A stretch of 64,000 nt of DNA from Streptococcus bovimastitidis (GCF_001885095.1 NZ_LZDD01000001.1:558001-622000); one strand, 5' to 3'. Shown: positions 28,446-38,120, counted from the first letter of the stretch. Translations and numbers: made by a program. Notes: a model not told the origin generated them from the letters alone.

Positions 28446-28763
28446 TTAATCTAAATGGTTCAAGATAATTTTAGTAAGATTTTCTAATCCAGCAGGTGTT
28501 GGTACATAGGCATTAAATGGTATATTATCTACTGGTTTTTGATGAGGCTCTGCATATTCAGTGATTGGTTTGAAATACATTTTTGTTTGTGGACTTACTA
28601 AGTATAAATCATAAAAATCTTTATTAACAATATTTTTAGCATCACTGGTTGTTGTGGCATCAACATGAATATCTTTGCCTTTTTCTTTTAAGAGATTACT
28701 TGCTTTTTTGGCCATTAATGAAGATGACATACCAGCATTACAAAAGATCATTACATTTTTCAT
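28446..28763 (-). CDS. PTS lactose/cellobiose EIIB
   Basis: This 105-residue cytosolic phosphotransfer protein of the Lac family has the active Cys C8 in MIFCNAGMSSSLMAKK. It starts 2 bases after the EIIC stop, implying translational coupling. It accepts phosphate from EIIA and passes it to sugar entering through the neighbouring EIIC. No EIIA gene is in the cluster, so EIIA must come from another locus. Confidence 0.92.
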   Translation of the reverse strand: MKNVMIFCNAGMSSSLMAKKASNLLKEKGKDIHVDATTTSDAKNIVNKDFYDLYLVSPQTKMYFKPITEYAEPHQKPVDNIPFNAYVPTPAGLENLTKIILNHLD

Positions 28764-28765
28764 AG

Positions 28766-30091
28766 TTACACCTCTGTTTCCATTTCTAATTCTGACTGTT
28801 TGATGGCTGCTTTTTTCGCAACGATTACAAATGGCCAGTAGAATAAACCAGTTACAATTAAGATAATTATTTGAAGAATTACAACTTTAATGTCACCTTG
28901 TGACGCAAGGAATCCACTAATTAATGGTGGTGTTGTCCACGGTACCATTACTGTTAATGGTTTAACAAAACCAATGACTGTTGCAAAATAGCCGATTAAA
29001 GCGCCGATGACTGGACTTAGTACAAATGGAATAATCATAGGTAAGTTGAAGACAATTGGGAAACCAAAGATTATTGGTTCGTTGATTTCAAAGAGACCAG
29101 GTCCTACTGAAAGTTTAATGATATCTTTGAAGGGTTTGTAGTTTACAGCTAAAAGTACGATCAAGATTAGGGCAAATGTGCCACCTGTTCCACCCATTTG
29201 AGCGTAGCAAGTTTGGAAAGCAGAATTCAAAATATGTGGTGCTTCTTTACCCGCTTGGACGGCAGCCATATTTTCATTCATATTTAACAGCATCATTGGT
29301 TCAGTCAAGGTCGAATTAATGACAGATTGGTGAATTCCGAGAGTAAAGAGGAAATTACCTGTTGAATAGATTAGAAGGTAACCAAATAGTGATGTATTAA
29401 CTTTTCTTAGTGGTTCTTGAACTAAGTTGGTAATAATCGTCACCATATCAGTATGGAAAACATTGAGTAGGATTGCTGAGATTAAAGCAAAGAATGAAAC
29501 CGTTAAAATTAATGGAATCATAGTTGAGAAAGATTCACCGACTGCAGGCGGAACATCTTCCCCTAGATTGATCCTAAATTTATTACTTTTAGCTAGTACA
29601 ATGAACATCTCTGTTGCTAACATTCCAATGATGATTCCAGCAAAGAGACCTTTGGTACCAATTTCATCAAAAGTGACAAGCCCAGAGACTGCAACTGCTT
29701 TTTTGGCTGCTAAAGGTAAGATTGATTTTTCCATTGGTAGCATTACAAATAAGGAGGCAAGCGCTACAGCAATTGAGCTAATAGGCTTATCAAAATCTCG
29801 ATGAAGAGATAGGAAGTAAGCAATACAGGGTGTTACCAAAAGTCCAGCAATATTTAGTGAACCATTAGTTAACATATTACCGTAAGACTGAAATTGTGCT
29901 AAGGTTTCACCTTTGAAGAAAGTCGTAAAGACAACGTTATTTAATAGCACAGCTAAGCCAGCTAAGATAAAAAGGGGCATTATTGTTGTAAATGCATCAC
30001 GTAAAGTTCTTAAGTGAATCTGATTTCCAAGTTTAGCTGAGAATTCGGCGAATTTTTCTAAAAATTTATCAACTTTTGAATTATTTCCCAT
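28766..30091 (-). CDS. PTS cellobiose-type EIIC permease
   Basis: This 441-residue membrane permease of the Lac/cellobiose family has the EIIC motif GLFEINEPIIFGFPIVFNLP and about ten hydrophobic segments. It imports a beta-glucoside as its 6-phosphate. It lies between the GH1 gene (12 bases upstream) and EIIB (2 bases downstream), within a transcription unit read right to left. Confidence 0.93.
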   Translation of the reverse strand: MGNNSKVDKFLEKFAEFSAKLGNQIHLRTLRDAFTTIMPLFILAGLAVLLNNVVFTTFFKGETLAQFQSYGNMLTNGSLNIAGLLVTPCIAYFLSLHRDFDKPISSIAVALASLFVMLPMEKSILPLAAKKAVAVSGLVTFDEIGTKGLFAGIIIGMLATEMFIVLAKSNKFRINLGEDVPPAVGESFSTMIPLILTVSFFALISAILLNVFHTDMVTIITNLVQEPLRKVNTSLFGYLLIYSTGNFLFTLGIHQSVINSTLTEPMMLLNMNENMAAVQAGKEAPHILNSAFQTCYAQMGGTGGTFALILIVLLAVNYKPFKDIIKLSVGPGLFEINEPIIFGFPIVFNLPMIIPFVLSPVIGALIGYFATVIGFVKPLTVMVPWTTPPLISGFLASQGDIKVVILQIIILIVTGLFYWPFVIVAKKAAIKQSELEMETEV

Positions 30092-30103
30092 TTGTGAACT
30101 CCT

Positions 30104-31471
30104 TTAATTCTTGTAAAGTGAAGCACCGTTACTCGCAATTACTTCTTTAAACCAAGCGTAGCTTTTTTTCGGTACTCGTTTCATATCTTTTAAGTCTTGG
30201 TTACTACGATTAACATAAACTAAACCGTATCTTTTTTCCATATCTCCCTTAGAACTTAAAATATCAATCAAGCCCCATCCTAAATATCCAATGACTTCGA
30301 CGCCATCTTTATTCATAGCGTCATACATGGCTTTTAAATGCTCTTTATGATAGTCAATACGGTAATCGTCTTCAATTTGGTTTGTACCATCCCAAGTTTC
30401 ACGGACACCAATTCCGTTTTCAATTGGGAATACTGGAATTTGGTAGCGTTGGTACAATTTATTTAGAACATCTCTAAAACCCTGAGGGTCAATTTGCCAA
30501 GACCACTCAGTTGTTCCAATATATGGGTTTTCGACTTTCCCGAAATCAAGATAGAAATTTGGGGCAGTGCCTTTTGGAATTTGTTTTGCCGAAATGGTAG
30601 TTGAACTGTAATATGAAAAACTCATAAAATCGCTTCGCATACGGCTAATACTTTCCATCTCACCTTCAATAATGCCTAAATCAATACCATTATTTTTTGC
30701 ATATGCCAGATGTTGTTTTGAATAGCGACCATTTACAAAGCATTCCACTAAAGTATGGTTAACAAATTCATCCCATTCACGGGCAACTCGGATATCTTCC
30801 GGATCACAAGTAGCTGGGTAAACTTCTGAATAAGCAAGCATCCCACCAATTTTAGCATCTGTTTTTTCATGAATATAGTTAGTCACTTCAGCATGACAGA
30901 CCATAACATTGTGAGCCATTTGATAAAGGTCTTGTGTTGTTTTATCACCTTTCTCGTAACCAGCAATATTAAAGCCTTCACTGAAGTGGAAAATATTTTG
31001 TTCATTAAAAGTAATCCAATATTTAACCCGATCACTAAAACGATCAACCATTTCTTTACCGTAACGAATAAAAGAATCCTTAACATGTTTTGACATAAAG
31101 CCATTGTATTCTTTTGCCAAATGTAAAGGCATATCAAAATGATAAAGACAAATCATCGGTTGAATGCCACGTGCTAATAAATCATCGATGAATTTGGAAT
31201 AATAAGCGATACCCTCCTCGTTAAAATCGCCATCACCATCTTTAACGACACGCGACCATGAAATTTGGAAGCGATACATGTTCATACCTAAATCTTGCAT
31301 GTAATCAAAATCTTCAGTGTAATGATTATAATTGTCATTAGCAAAATGCCAATCACTCAGGCCATCTTTAGGCACTCTAACATCATATACTGATAAAGAT
31401 TTACCACCTTGGTCCCATCCGCCTTCTGTTTGCATACTGGAAACCGAGTTTCCCCAAAAGAATTTTTCCAT
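30104..31471 (-). CDS. 6-phospho-beta-glucosidase, GH1 (PTS-linked)
   Basis: This 455-residue GH1 enzyme has acid/base E157 (YWITFNEQNIF) and nucleophile E351 (FPIENGIG). It also has a phosphate-binding Ser/Lys/Tyr loop, LSSKGDMEKRYGLVYV. It cleaves the phospho-disaccharide delivered by the EIIB/EIIC encoded just downstream. It is the first gene after a perfect cre site. It is clearly diverged from the other two GH1 genes here, so the substrate ranges probably differ. Confidence 0.92.
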   Translation of the reverse strand: MEKFFWGNSVSSMQTEGGWDQGGKSLSVYDVRVPKDGLSDWHFANDNYNHYTEDFDYMQDLGMNMYRFQISWSRVVKDGDGDFNEEGIAYYSKFIDDLLARGIQPMICLYHFDMPLHLAKEYNGFMSKHVKDSFIRYGKEMVDRFSDRVKYWITFNEQNIFHFSEGFNIAGYEKGDKTTQDLYQMAHNVMVCHAEVTNYIHEKTDAKIGGMLAYSEVYPATCDPEDIRVAREWDEFVNHTLVECFVNGRYSKQHLAYAKNNGIDLGIIEGEMESISRMRSDFMSFSYYSSTTISAKQIPKGTAPNFYLDFGKVENPYIGTTEWSWQIDPQGFRDVLNKLYQRYQIPVFPIENGIGVRETWDGTNQIEDDYRIDYHKEHLKAMYDAMNKDGVEVIGYLGWGLIDILSSKGDMEKRYGLVYVNRSNQDLKDMKRVPKKSYAWFKEVIASNGASLYKN

Positions 31472-31489
31472 TTTTGACTCCTTTTGTTT

Positions 31490-31503
31490 TGTAATCGTTT
31501 TCT
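31490..31503. promoter_or_regulatory. Consensus cre (CcpA) site upstream of the cellobiose operon
   Basis: TGTAATCGTTTTCT matches TGNAANCGNWNNCW at every defined position. It lies 19 bases upstream of the GH1 start codon, beyond the AGGAG ribosome binding site. Carbon catabolite repression of the operon is therefore likely. Confidence 0.8.
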
Positions 31504-31511
31504 TAATAAGT

Positions 31512-31553
31512 ATATAAAAACAAGTAACCTTTGTATAGGTTACTCGTTTCCCA
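31512..31553 (-). terminator. Terminator of the GntR regulator gene
   Basis: On the minus strand, AAACGAGTAACC pairs with GGTTACTTGTTT (one G-U pair), followed by T5. It separates the regulator from the GH1 gene, so the operon has its own promoter next to the cre site. Confidence 0.82.
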
Positions 31554-31583
31554 TGTAAGTTTTAGCCTTTACATATAATTTAT

Positions 31584-32297
31584 CTATCTAAAATCAATAT
31601 AATTAACAGATGCTTTATCATAGCGTGCTCGCGTCTGTGAATATTCAAAGGGGCGACCATCTTTTAGAAAGACGACTTGCTCAATTTCCAAAACAGGGTC
31701 ATTCTCTTTACAGTCTAAATAATCATGGTCATATTGATCTGGCTTATCGGCTCTAATTTGTCTGATTCCAGATCCTATTTCTAATCCTAGATCTTCAATA
31801 ATATATTTATAAATAGAATTATCAAGTACTTCCTGATTAAGATCTTTAATGATGTGGATAGGATATATTGAATACTCCAAATGAAATGGCTGATCATTCA
31901 AATAGCGAAGCCTGATAATATCGTAGACTGCTTGATCAGCCCTGATTTTTAACTTTGTCATTTCTTCAGGAACCGGAAAGCGAACTTCAAATGAAATAAT
32001 GTAGCTGCTCATTTTACCTTGATGTGAAAAGTAGCTTGAGGTTCCAACGATTGTACCTACATCAGTTCCATATTTGTCTTGTTGTAGTGCAGGGAAAGAA
32101 ACAAAGGTACCTTTTCCTCGTTTAGAATATAAAAACCCTTCAATTTTTAAGAGATTTATGGCTTTTTGAATTGTCATTCGACTTACTTGATATTCATTTG
32201 ATAAATGAAATTGATCTGGAATTTTTTGATCTTGTTTATAGTTTTCAGTTAAAATCTTTCGTCTAATATCTTCAGCAATTTGTTCATATTGTATCAT
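31584..32297 (-). CDS. GntR/HutC-family regulator of the cellobiose operon
   Basis: The product is about 237 residues with a winged helix (FHLSNEYQVSRMTIQKAINL, wing KRGKGTFVSF) and a UTRA effector domain. It is immediately upstream of the GH1-EIIC-EIIB operon on the same strand and probably controls it in response to a phospho-sugar. The ATG at 32297 has GGAG upstream; a GTG at 32315 is an alternative. The gene differs from the GntR gene near guaA, though the domain layout is the same. Confidence 0.87.
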   Translation of the reverse strand: MIQYEQIAEDIRRKILTENYKQDQKIPDQFHLSNEYQVSRMTIQKAINLLKIEGFLYSKRGKGTFVSFPALQQDKYGTDVGTIVGTSSYFSHQGKMSSYIISFEVRFPVPEEMTKLKIRADQAVYDIIRLRYLNDQPFHLEYSIYPIHIIKDLNQEVLDNSIYKYIIEDLGLEIGSGIRQIRADKPDQYDHDYLDCKENDPVLEIEQVVFLKDGRPFEYSQTRARYDKASVNYIDFR

Positions 32298-32315
32298 CCA
32301 TCTTCTCCATTTCAC

Positions 32316-32735
32316 AAGATAGTTCTTTCTTATAAGCTAACACGGTAAAAGATATTTGTAAAGTTGCCCTTTATAATAAAAATAATAACTTAGGACTAAA
32401 ATGGTAAATAAAATTCCCTAAAATATGTGTTTTATCATAACATCATTCTCCTCTTTTTTTGTAAGCGTTTTTGTAAAGTTAGGACTCTTTTGTATTTTTT
32501 TGCCATAACAATAGCCATTTTCCACCTTCTTTTTTGTCTAATTATACATTATTAGAATATTCATCTTTATTTCGTCAATTTCATAAAACCTTATGAAATA
32601 GCTATTTTTCCGAATATTTGGCATTATTGGGAATTATCTTTATTTTTTATTTTTAGAATAATTATTAAAAATTTTATTGACAAGTTAAACTCCTATTGTA
32701 TAATAAGCATAGATGCTTTGGGAGGATTAAGCAAG
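32316..32735. promoter_or_regulatory. Divergent intergenic region GntR/DUF554
   Basis: This 420-base AT-rich stretch has no gene. A promoter for the DUF554 gene is clear at 32677-32704 (TTGACA, 16 bases, TATAAT). A degraded cre-like sequence, TGTAAGCGTTTTTG (two mismatches), lies at 32460-32473 upstream of the GntR gene. Confidence 0.65.
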
Positions 32736-33458
32736 ATGACCTATTTTATCGGTATGGGAACGATTATAAATACAATAGCTATTCTATTAGCGGGTGTATT
32801 TGGTGTTCTCTTTGGCAAATATTTAAATGATAGACACCAAGATGGTCTTAATATGGCTTCGGGGGTTAGTGTCCTCTTTATTGGTATTTCTGGTGCCATG
32901 CCAGGGATGTTAAAAATTGCCCATGATGGTTTGACAAGTGAGCACGCTTTACTCGTGGTCGGTTGCCTTTCTTTAGGAAGTCTTCTAGGTGAATTTTTAA
33001 ATATTGAAGCTAACTTTGATAAGGTTGGCTATTGGCTTAAAGCCAAAACTGGTTCTAGTAAAGACCCTGACTTTGTCAATGCCTTTGTCACTTCTACCTT
33101 AACCGTTTCGATTGGTGCTATGGCCATTATTGGTCCTGTGCAAGATGGTATTTCAGGTAACATTAGTATTCTAATGACAAAAAGTGTTTTAGACTTTGTA
33201 ATCATTATCGTTCTGACGACTTCTTTAGGGAAAGGAGCCATTTTTTCAGCCATCCCAGTCCTTGTCATTCAAGGTGCTATTACCATTTTAGCCCGTTTAG
33301 TGCAACCTTTTATGACACCTATTGCCCTATCAAACATTTCCCTTGTTGGTTCTATTCTCATCTTTTGTGTCGGCCTCAATATTGTTTGGGGTAAAAAGAT
33401 GCGCGTTGCAAACATGTTACCAGCTTTAATTTTCGCAACAATCTTAGCTTATTTCTAA
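32736..33458 (+). CDS. DUF554 family membrane protein (YdfK-like)
   Basis: The product is about 240 residues with six or seven hydrophobic helices. It has the typical opening GTIINTIAILLAGVFGVLFG and a second Gly-rich segment, FVTSTLTVSIGAMAIIGPVQ. DUF554 proteins are predicted transporters of unknown substrate. The ATG at 32736 has GGGAGG 12 bases upstream; a TTG slightly earlier lacks spacing. Monocistronic. Confidence 0.85.
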   Translation: MTYFIGMGTIINTIAILLAGVFGVLFGKYLNDRHQDGLNMASGVSVLFIGISGAMPGMLKIAHDGLTSEHALLVVGCLSLGSLLGEFLNIEANFDKVGYWLKAKTGSSKDPDFVNAFVTSTLTVSIGAMAIIGPVQDGISGNISILMTKSVLDFVIIIVLTTSLGKGAIFSAIPVLVIQGAITILARLVQPFMTPIALSNISLVGSILIFCVGLNIVWGKKMRVANMLPALIFATILAYF

Positions 33459-33482
33459 TAAGTTTTACAATTACAAATACAC

Positions 33483-33517
33483 TAAAAGGACTGCTCCAAT
33501 CAGGGCAGTCCTTTCTT
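33483..33517. terminator. Bidirectional terminator DUF554/pht
   Basis: The stem AAAGGACTGC/GCAGTCCTTT has a 9-base loop. It serves both convergent units. Confidence 0.87.
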
Positions 33518-33549
33518 GCTATTTTTAGGAGAGAGTTTAAATCATGATA

Positions 33550-35985
33550 CTAGTTAATAAAGCTTTGATTAATAATATCGTAAGTCATACTTTTACCATT
33601 TGCGTTAAAGGTTAAATATGTTCCGAATTGAATTTGTTCCATACTTACCCCGTATTTGAATGATAATTGCATAATCCGGTTTTGGAAGTCATTAACTGTT
33701 AAGCCATATTGGTTTGCAAGAGATTGAAGTCTAGCTTCATCCGGATCTACTTCTTCCGGTTCTTCAATTCCTTCGTCTCCAGGTAAACTAGGAGTAGTAA
33801 CTTCTGGTTTACTTATATCTGTATCTAGATCTTCTGCAACATCATCCTCTTCTAAGTCTTCTTGCTCGACAGGTTTTTTGGGTTTATCGTTTCGAAGTGT
33901 ATAGATAATTGGATCATTGACGTTCACTAATTTAAGAGAAACTGATGGTTTATCTGGTACAACTACAATGTCACCTAAAATCATAAAGCGCGTTCTCGGA
34001 ACCTTATACTGTTTAGCAATATAGTCTAATTTCTCATCATTAGGATCAACTTCCGCCACAAGTTTAGAAAAGTCTACTTCTTGATAATCTAGAGGGAGTT
34101 TTATGTCATTTAAAGGAACACGTTTGGTTGTACCATTTTTTAGATAAATGATTAGCTCCGAACCAGAACGCATAATATCGCTTGTTTGATAATCATTCTT
34201 AGCTTTCCCCATCTTTAATTGCAGAATCAATGTTTCATACTCCTCTTGATCTTCAAACTGAATAGGTAATAGATTTGTTGGAATATCTTTTAATTCAGCA
34301 GTATGGGTGTGATTACCATGGGGAATAATCACTTTATCTCCAGTTACTTTAAGTTTTTCTAAAGGAACAACATTTTGAAGAGAAAGATACATTAATTTCT
34401 TAGCAATTTCTTCCTTGCTGAAGTGTCCGTCATCGACCTTACCAATCTTACTATCCTTAGCATTAATAGCGTCTTGAACTTGTTTCAACTCGCTGTCTTC
34501 TAATTCACTGTATGGAATATAGTGCTCATGCCCTTCATGGTCAGCAATAATGCCGTCCTCGTCGTATGACTTGATCGAGTCGATATTGAACTTGTAGCCA
34601 TCGTCTGTGCTGTATGGCTTGCCATCCTTACCTTGTTTTGTTTTAGTGATTTTACCATCTAAAAGATTAATCTTGCCGTTTTTTTCTTTTGGAGATTCAG
34701 GCTTGTGGTCAGCAGGTGTCGGTGTAACCGGGGTTTTAGCTCCTTCAAGGCCAAGAAGTTTCTCAGCTGTCGCTTTGTCAACCTGAGTTTGACCGGCAAG
34801 GTGCATCCTTGCCAAATAAATTTCAAGCGGCGATAATTCACTTTCTGGTACCACGTGCCAGTGATCACCGTGTGGGATAACATAACCACGACTAGTTAAT
34901 TTGGTAACAGCATTTGGGTCAAAGACCAAGCCGTCGCCTTCACGGTGACGTTTATTGGCTGGTTGCTTATACAATTGATGAAGTAAATCTTGGTAAGAGA
35001 CATGATTTTTATCAACCACTGGAGCTGGTTGGTTTGGTTTAGTACCGTGACCACCAGTGTGATGCGGAGCTGGAACGGGTGTATTTGGAACACTTGGGTA
35101 GTAAATTGGAGCATTTTTATGACCACCTATTGGAGCCGGTGTCCAGCTTCCGCCACCAGTTGATATCGGAATTGGTTTACTTTTGCTACCAGAACCGCCC
35201 TTATGACCAGAAGATTTGCCTGCTTTCGCTGCCCAGACTGCTTGTGCTGCACCTAATTCACTGGCTGATAATTCCCCTTTAGGAATGTAATGGAAGTGAT
35301 TACCGTGAGGTACAATATAGGCATCGCCAGTATCTTCAATAACATCGTTTGGATTAAAAATATAACCATCATCAGTAGTGTAACGACCTTGTCTCCTAGC
35401 CGCTATAATCTCTTGTGCAGAAGCTCCGCCATGACCTGCTGCTTTATAGCCTTTGCCAGAAGCAGATTCATGACCATTTTTCTCAGCTTCTCTTGCCCCC
35501 TTGGCAGCTTGTTCAGCAATCTGTTCCTTAGTTCTTAGGTTCGACTTCTTGCTACCATCCTTGAGGTAGAGGTAATATTTGCCATCAACTTTGATAATGT
35601 AACCGTCTTTGACTTCATTAACCACATCGGATTTCCTAAAGACATAGTTAGGGTCTTTCATTAAGAGCTCTTCACTAATGAGGGCATTAAAAGGCACTTT
35701 ACCATTGTAGTAATGGTAGTGATCACCGTGGGAAGTTACGTAGCCTTTGTCTGTAATTTTAACAACAATTTGTTCAGCTGAAATGCCTTCCTCTTTGCTG
35801 ATGTCATCTGGATTCTTTTCAGAAGCGAGCTGGCTCTTCTGATTTTTGCCAGCCTTGTCAGCGTCCACATAAGACACTGAATTCTCTTGAGCTTGATGAG
35901 CCTGATATTGACCAAGTTCATAGCCGCAGGCACTAAAAATTAAGGCAAGGACAGCCCCAGCGCCAATCATTTTTTTCTTATTCAT
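33550..35985 (-). CDS. Streptococcal histidine triad protein (Pht family)
   Basis: This 811-residue surface lipoprotein has lipobox Cys20 (LIFSAC). Five HxxHxH zinc-binding triads start at H86, H227, H372, H483 and H556. A Pro/Gly/His-rich linker lies at about 255-325, and the C-terminal region is acidic. Pht proteins bind zinc at the cell surface, pass it to the Lmb/AdcAII lipoprotein and affect complement evasion. The gene follows lmb by 9 bases, the conserved lmb-pht operon. Compared with pneumococcal PhtD (about 840 residues, five triads), the size is normal. Confidence 0.95.
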   Translation of the reverse strand: MNKKKMIGAGAVLALIFSACGYELGQYQAHQAQENSVSYVDADKAGKNQKSQLASEKNPDDISKEEGISAEQIVVKITDKGYVTSHGDHYHYYNGKVPFNALISEELLMKDPNYVFRKSDVVNEVKDGYIIKVDGKYYLYLKDGSKKSNLRTKEQIAEQAAKGAREAEKNGHESASGKGYKAAGHGGASAQEIIAARRQGRYTTDDGYIFNPNDVIEDTGDAYIVPHGNHFHYIPKGELSASELGAAQAVWAAKAGKSSGHKGGSGSKSKPIPISTGGGSWTPAPIGGHKNAPIYYPSVPNTPVPAPHHTGGHGTKPNQPAPVVDKNHVSYQDLLHQLYKQPANKRHREGDGLVFDPNAVTKLTSRGYVIPHGDHWHVVPESELSPLEIYLARMHLAGQTQVDKATAEKLLGLEGAKTPVTPTPADHKPESPKEKNGKINLLDGKITKTKQGKDGKPYSTDDGYKFNIDSIKSYDEDGIIADHEGHEHYIPYSELEDSELKQVQDAINAKDSKIGKVDDGHFSKEEIAKKLMYLSLQNVVPLEKLKVTGDKVIIPHGNHTHTAELKDIPTNLLPIQFEDQEEYETLILQLKMGKAKNDYQTSDIMRSGSELIIYLKNGTTKRVPLNDIKLPLDYQEVDFSKLVAEVDPNDEKLDYIAKQYKVPRTRFMILGDIVVVPDKPSVSLKLVNVNDPIIYTLRNDKPKKPVEQEDLEEDDVAEDLDTDISKPEVTTPSLPGDEGIEEPEEVDPDEARLQSLANQYGLTVNDFQNRIMQLSFKYGVSMEQIQFGTYLTFNANGKSMTYDIINQSFIN

Positions 35986-35994
35986 TTTTTCCTC

Positions 35995-36927
35995 CTATTT
36001 CTTTAATTCCTGATATAAAATCTCTAGGTTTTCAGAGATATAATCTAAATATGACTTTTGGTGCCCTGGATCTACTTCTAAGGGACTCAATTCTTTTAAT
36101 TTAGCACCCGTTGATTTGGCCACCGTCTTAGCCATTTTCTGTGAAACATTCTTCTCAACAAAAATCGTTTTGACTTTATAGGTTTTGATAAAATCACGTA
36201 TTTCTTTCAATTGACGAGCAGTCGGCTCTTGATCCGGTGAAATACCTGAAATACCCAATTGAATCAGCCCGAAGCGTTTAGCTAGGTATGAGAAAGCTGT
36301 ATGTTGAGTGACGAAGGTTTTCTTTTTAATACCCTTAAATTTTTCTTTGTATCCTTCGGCAATTGCTCTCGCTTCTTGAGAGAAGTTTGAAGCATTTTCT
36401 TGATAAACAGCCTTATTTTTGGGATCCAATTTGCTGAGTTTATCAGCAATATCTTGTACTTCCTGAGCTGCCAAAATGGGATCCGACCAGGTATGAGGAT
36501 CATATAAGGTAGCAGGATCAATCCCTTTGCCCACTTCCATGTCCTCTAAGCCTTGAACCTTATCTAAAGGCAAACCTTTAGAAGTTTCCATTATTTGAAC
36601 CTTAGAGTGGTGAGCACTAGCATCCAGTTGCCCAGCCCAGGATTCTAAAGTATGGGAATGATAGAAAAAGACATCGGCATCGTAGATGGCTGCCACATCA
36701 TTGGCTGATGGTTCATAGCCATGAATACCCGAAGTAGAATGAATCATTTTAATGTCATTTAAATCTCCTGAGACATATTTAGTCATGGCATAGATGGGGT
36801 AAAATGAGGTAACAATACGAAGTCCTTCTGCTTGCTTGTCTGATTTAGACTGACATGCTGATAGGCATATCAGCAAGGGAAAGACTAATATACCGAGAAA
36901 AAATAGTCGTAAACGTTTAAGATTCAC
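35995..36927 (-). CDS. lmb: Zinc-binding lipoprotein Lmb/AdcAII
   Basis: This 310-residue metal-binding lipoprotein is of the ABC cluster A-1 type and is also known as laminin-binding protein. Its lipobox is LSAC25. Ligands at H69, H145, H209 and E284 match those of S. agalactiae Lmb (66/142/206/281) with a constant shift of 3. The start is a GTG at 36927, with AAAGGAG five bases upstream; the TTG at 36942 overlaps that ribosome binding site. Expression is probably under AdcR zinc control from the promoter just upstream. Confidence 0.95.
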   Translation of the reverse strand: MNLKRLRLFFLGILVFPLLICLSACQSKSDKQAEGLRIVTSFYPIYAMTKYVSGDLNDIKMIHSTSGIHGYEPSANDVAAIYDADVFFYHSHTLESWAGQLDASAHHSKVQIMETSKGLPLDKVQGLEDMEVGKGIDPATLYDPHTWSDPILAAQEVQDIADKLSKLDPKNKAVYQENASNFSQEARAIAEGYKEKFKGIKKKTFVTQHTAFSYLAKRFGLIQLGISGISPDQEPTARQLKEIRDFIKTYKVKTIFVEKNVSQKMAKTVAKSTGAKLKELSPLEVDPGHQKSYLDYISENLEILYQELKK

Positions 36928-36967
36928 AGTTGCTCCTTTCAAAAAGTTAAGTCTACCTAATAAATAG

Positions 36968-37007
36968 ATAACCAGTTAAGTATATAGCTGAAAGAGTTTT
37001 TTGTCAA
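36968..37007 (-). promoter_or_regulatory. Consensus promoter with AdcR box for lmb-pht
   Basis: On the minus strand, TTGACA is followed after 17 bases by TATACT (36979-37007). It runs directly into TTAACTGGTTAT (36968-36979). The latter matches the AdcR zinc-repressor motif TTAACYRGTTAA at 11 of 12 positions and covers the probable transcription start, ideal for repression. Confidence 0.85.
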
Positions 37008-37120
37008 TAGGTAAATGAGAAAATGATAAAATAATTAATTTTAATTTTTCAACTTAGAAATTCAGACAATGAAAAGTCTGAATTTAAATTATTCTAGTCT
37101 TTGAATGATTTAAAAGACAC

Positions 37121-37148
37121 AAAAAAGAGCAGTTTCCTGCTCTTTCTA
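37121..37148 (-). terminator. Terminator of the DUF1002 gene
   Basis: The stem AAAGAGCAG/CTGCTCTTT with a TTTC-type loop is followed by T6 on the minus strand. Confidence 0.88.
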
Positions 37149-37163
37149 TTCTATCTTTAATTC

Positions 37164-38120
37164 TTAGCCAATCAGTGACCGGAAGAAATCAATAATTTGT
37201 TGCCAGATACCTTTACCTGTTTCCAAGGCTTTGGCAGAATCAAAGTTTAAGTTGATGTCTTTGAAGGTTGATCCTGACTTAGAAACAATGGAATCTTTTA
37301 GGGAATTCAAGGTATCTGTAAAGTTAGCATTTGAAATAACCCCACTATTTGATAAGTTAAAGGCGAAGTTAACAATCAAATTGATTTGGTCAGAAGACAT
37401 AGCATCTGTCAAACCATAGTTTTTCAAGGTATCGTCAACAATTTTTTGCACTTCTTCTTTGGTTAAATCACTACCACCTTTGGCCACTGCAGCTTTGATA
37501 TCTGTGAGGGCCACATTAAGTTTATCGGCATCGTAGCCATCTTTACCAGCGTTTTGGGCATTGATGTCTGATAGGGTTGATAATTCTTCCTGAGCTAAGT
37601 TTTTGTTCTCTTGCGGAACTTGTGCCCCGTTTTCTTCTAAGGAGTAATAAATACCAGCTAAGGCCGATTCCCCCGTAACCTTAATTGGTGAGGCGATACT
37701 AATATCAGCATTGGAAATCCCTAAGGTGACAGCCGCATTACGGTACATATCCTGTGTAACTTTGGTAATGTTTTCTGGTGTGACAATGGATACCTTTAGG
37801 ACTTCATTAGCTCCTAACTTCTGAATTTTCACTGATGAATACAATTGGATGCTGGCATCATCAGCAACGTTCATGATTTTGGCATAGGCTGCTGTATTCA
37901 GGGTTTTAACCTTTGTATCCTTACCACTATTGTAATTAAGCAGGTTTAAGGTTTGCTCACGTTGGCTTCGATCTAGTGAATAGCCTAAAACATAGTCAGG
38001 TTGAACATAGGCTTCGTCAATAACACCCTGAACATCATTTGAAGCCGCGAAGGCTGTTGATACCATTAAACTACTAGCAAGGACTAAACCTGCAGCCAGC
38101 ATTTTTTTCTTAAGTTTCAT
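37164..38120 (-). CDS. Secreted DUF1002 protein (YpuA-like)
   Basis: This 318-residue exported protein has a clear signal peptide (KLKKKMLAAGLVLASSLMVS, cleavage after AFA at about 25). The DUF1002 pattern includes VQPDYVLGYSLDRSQREQTL and a later TVTGES/TPENITKVT region. No catalytic residues are known for the family. It is flanked by its own terminator and transcribed alone. A cell-wall or extracellular role is inferred from export only. Confidence 0.85.
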   Translation of the reverse strand: MKLKKKMLAAGLVLASSLMVSTAFAASNDVQGVIDEAYVQPDYVLGYSLDRSQREQTLNLLNYNSGKDTKVKTLNTAAYAKIMNVADDASIQLYSSVKIQKLGANEVLKVSIVTPENITKVTQDMYRNAAVTLGISNADISIASPIKVTGESALAGIYYSLEENGAQVPQENKNLAQEELSTLSDINAQNAGKDGYDADKLNVALTDIKAAVAKGGSDLTKEEVQKIVDDTLKNYGLTDAMSSDQINLIVNFAFNLSNSGVISNANFTDTLNSLKDSIVSKSGSTFKDINLNFDSAKALETGKGIWQQIIDFFRSLIG

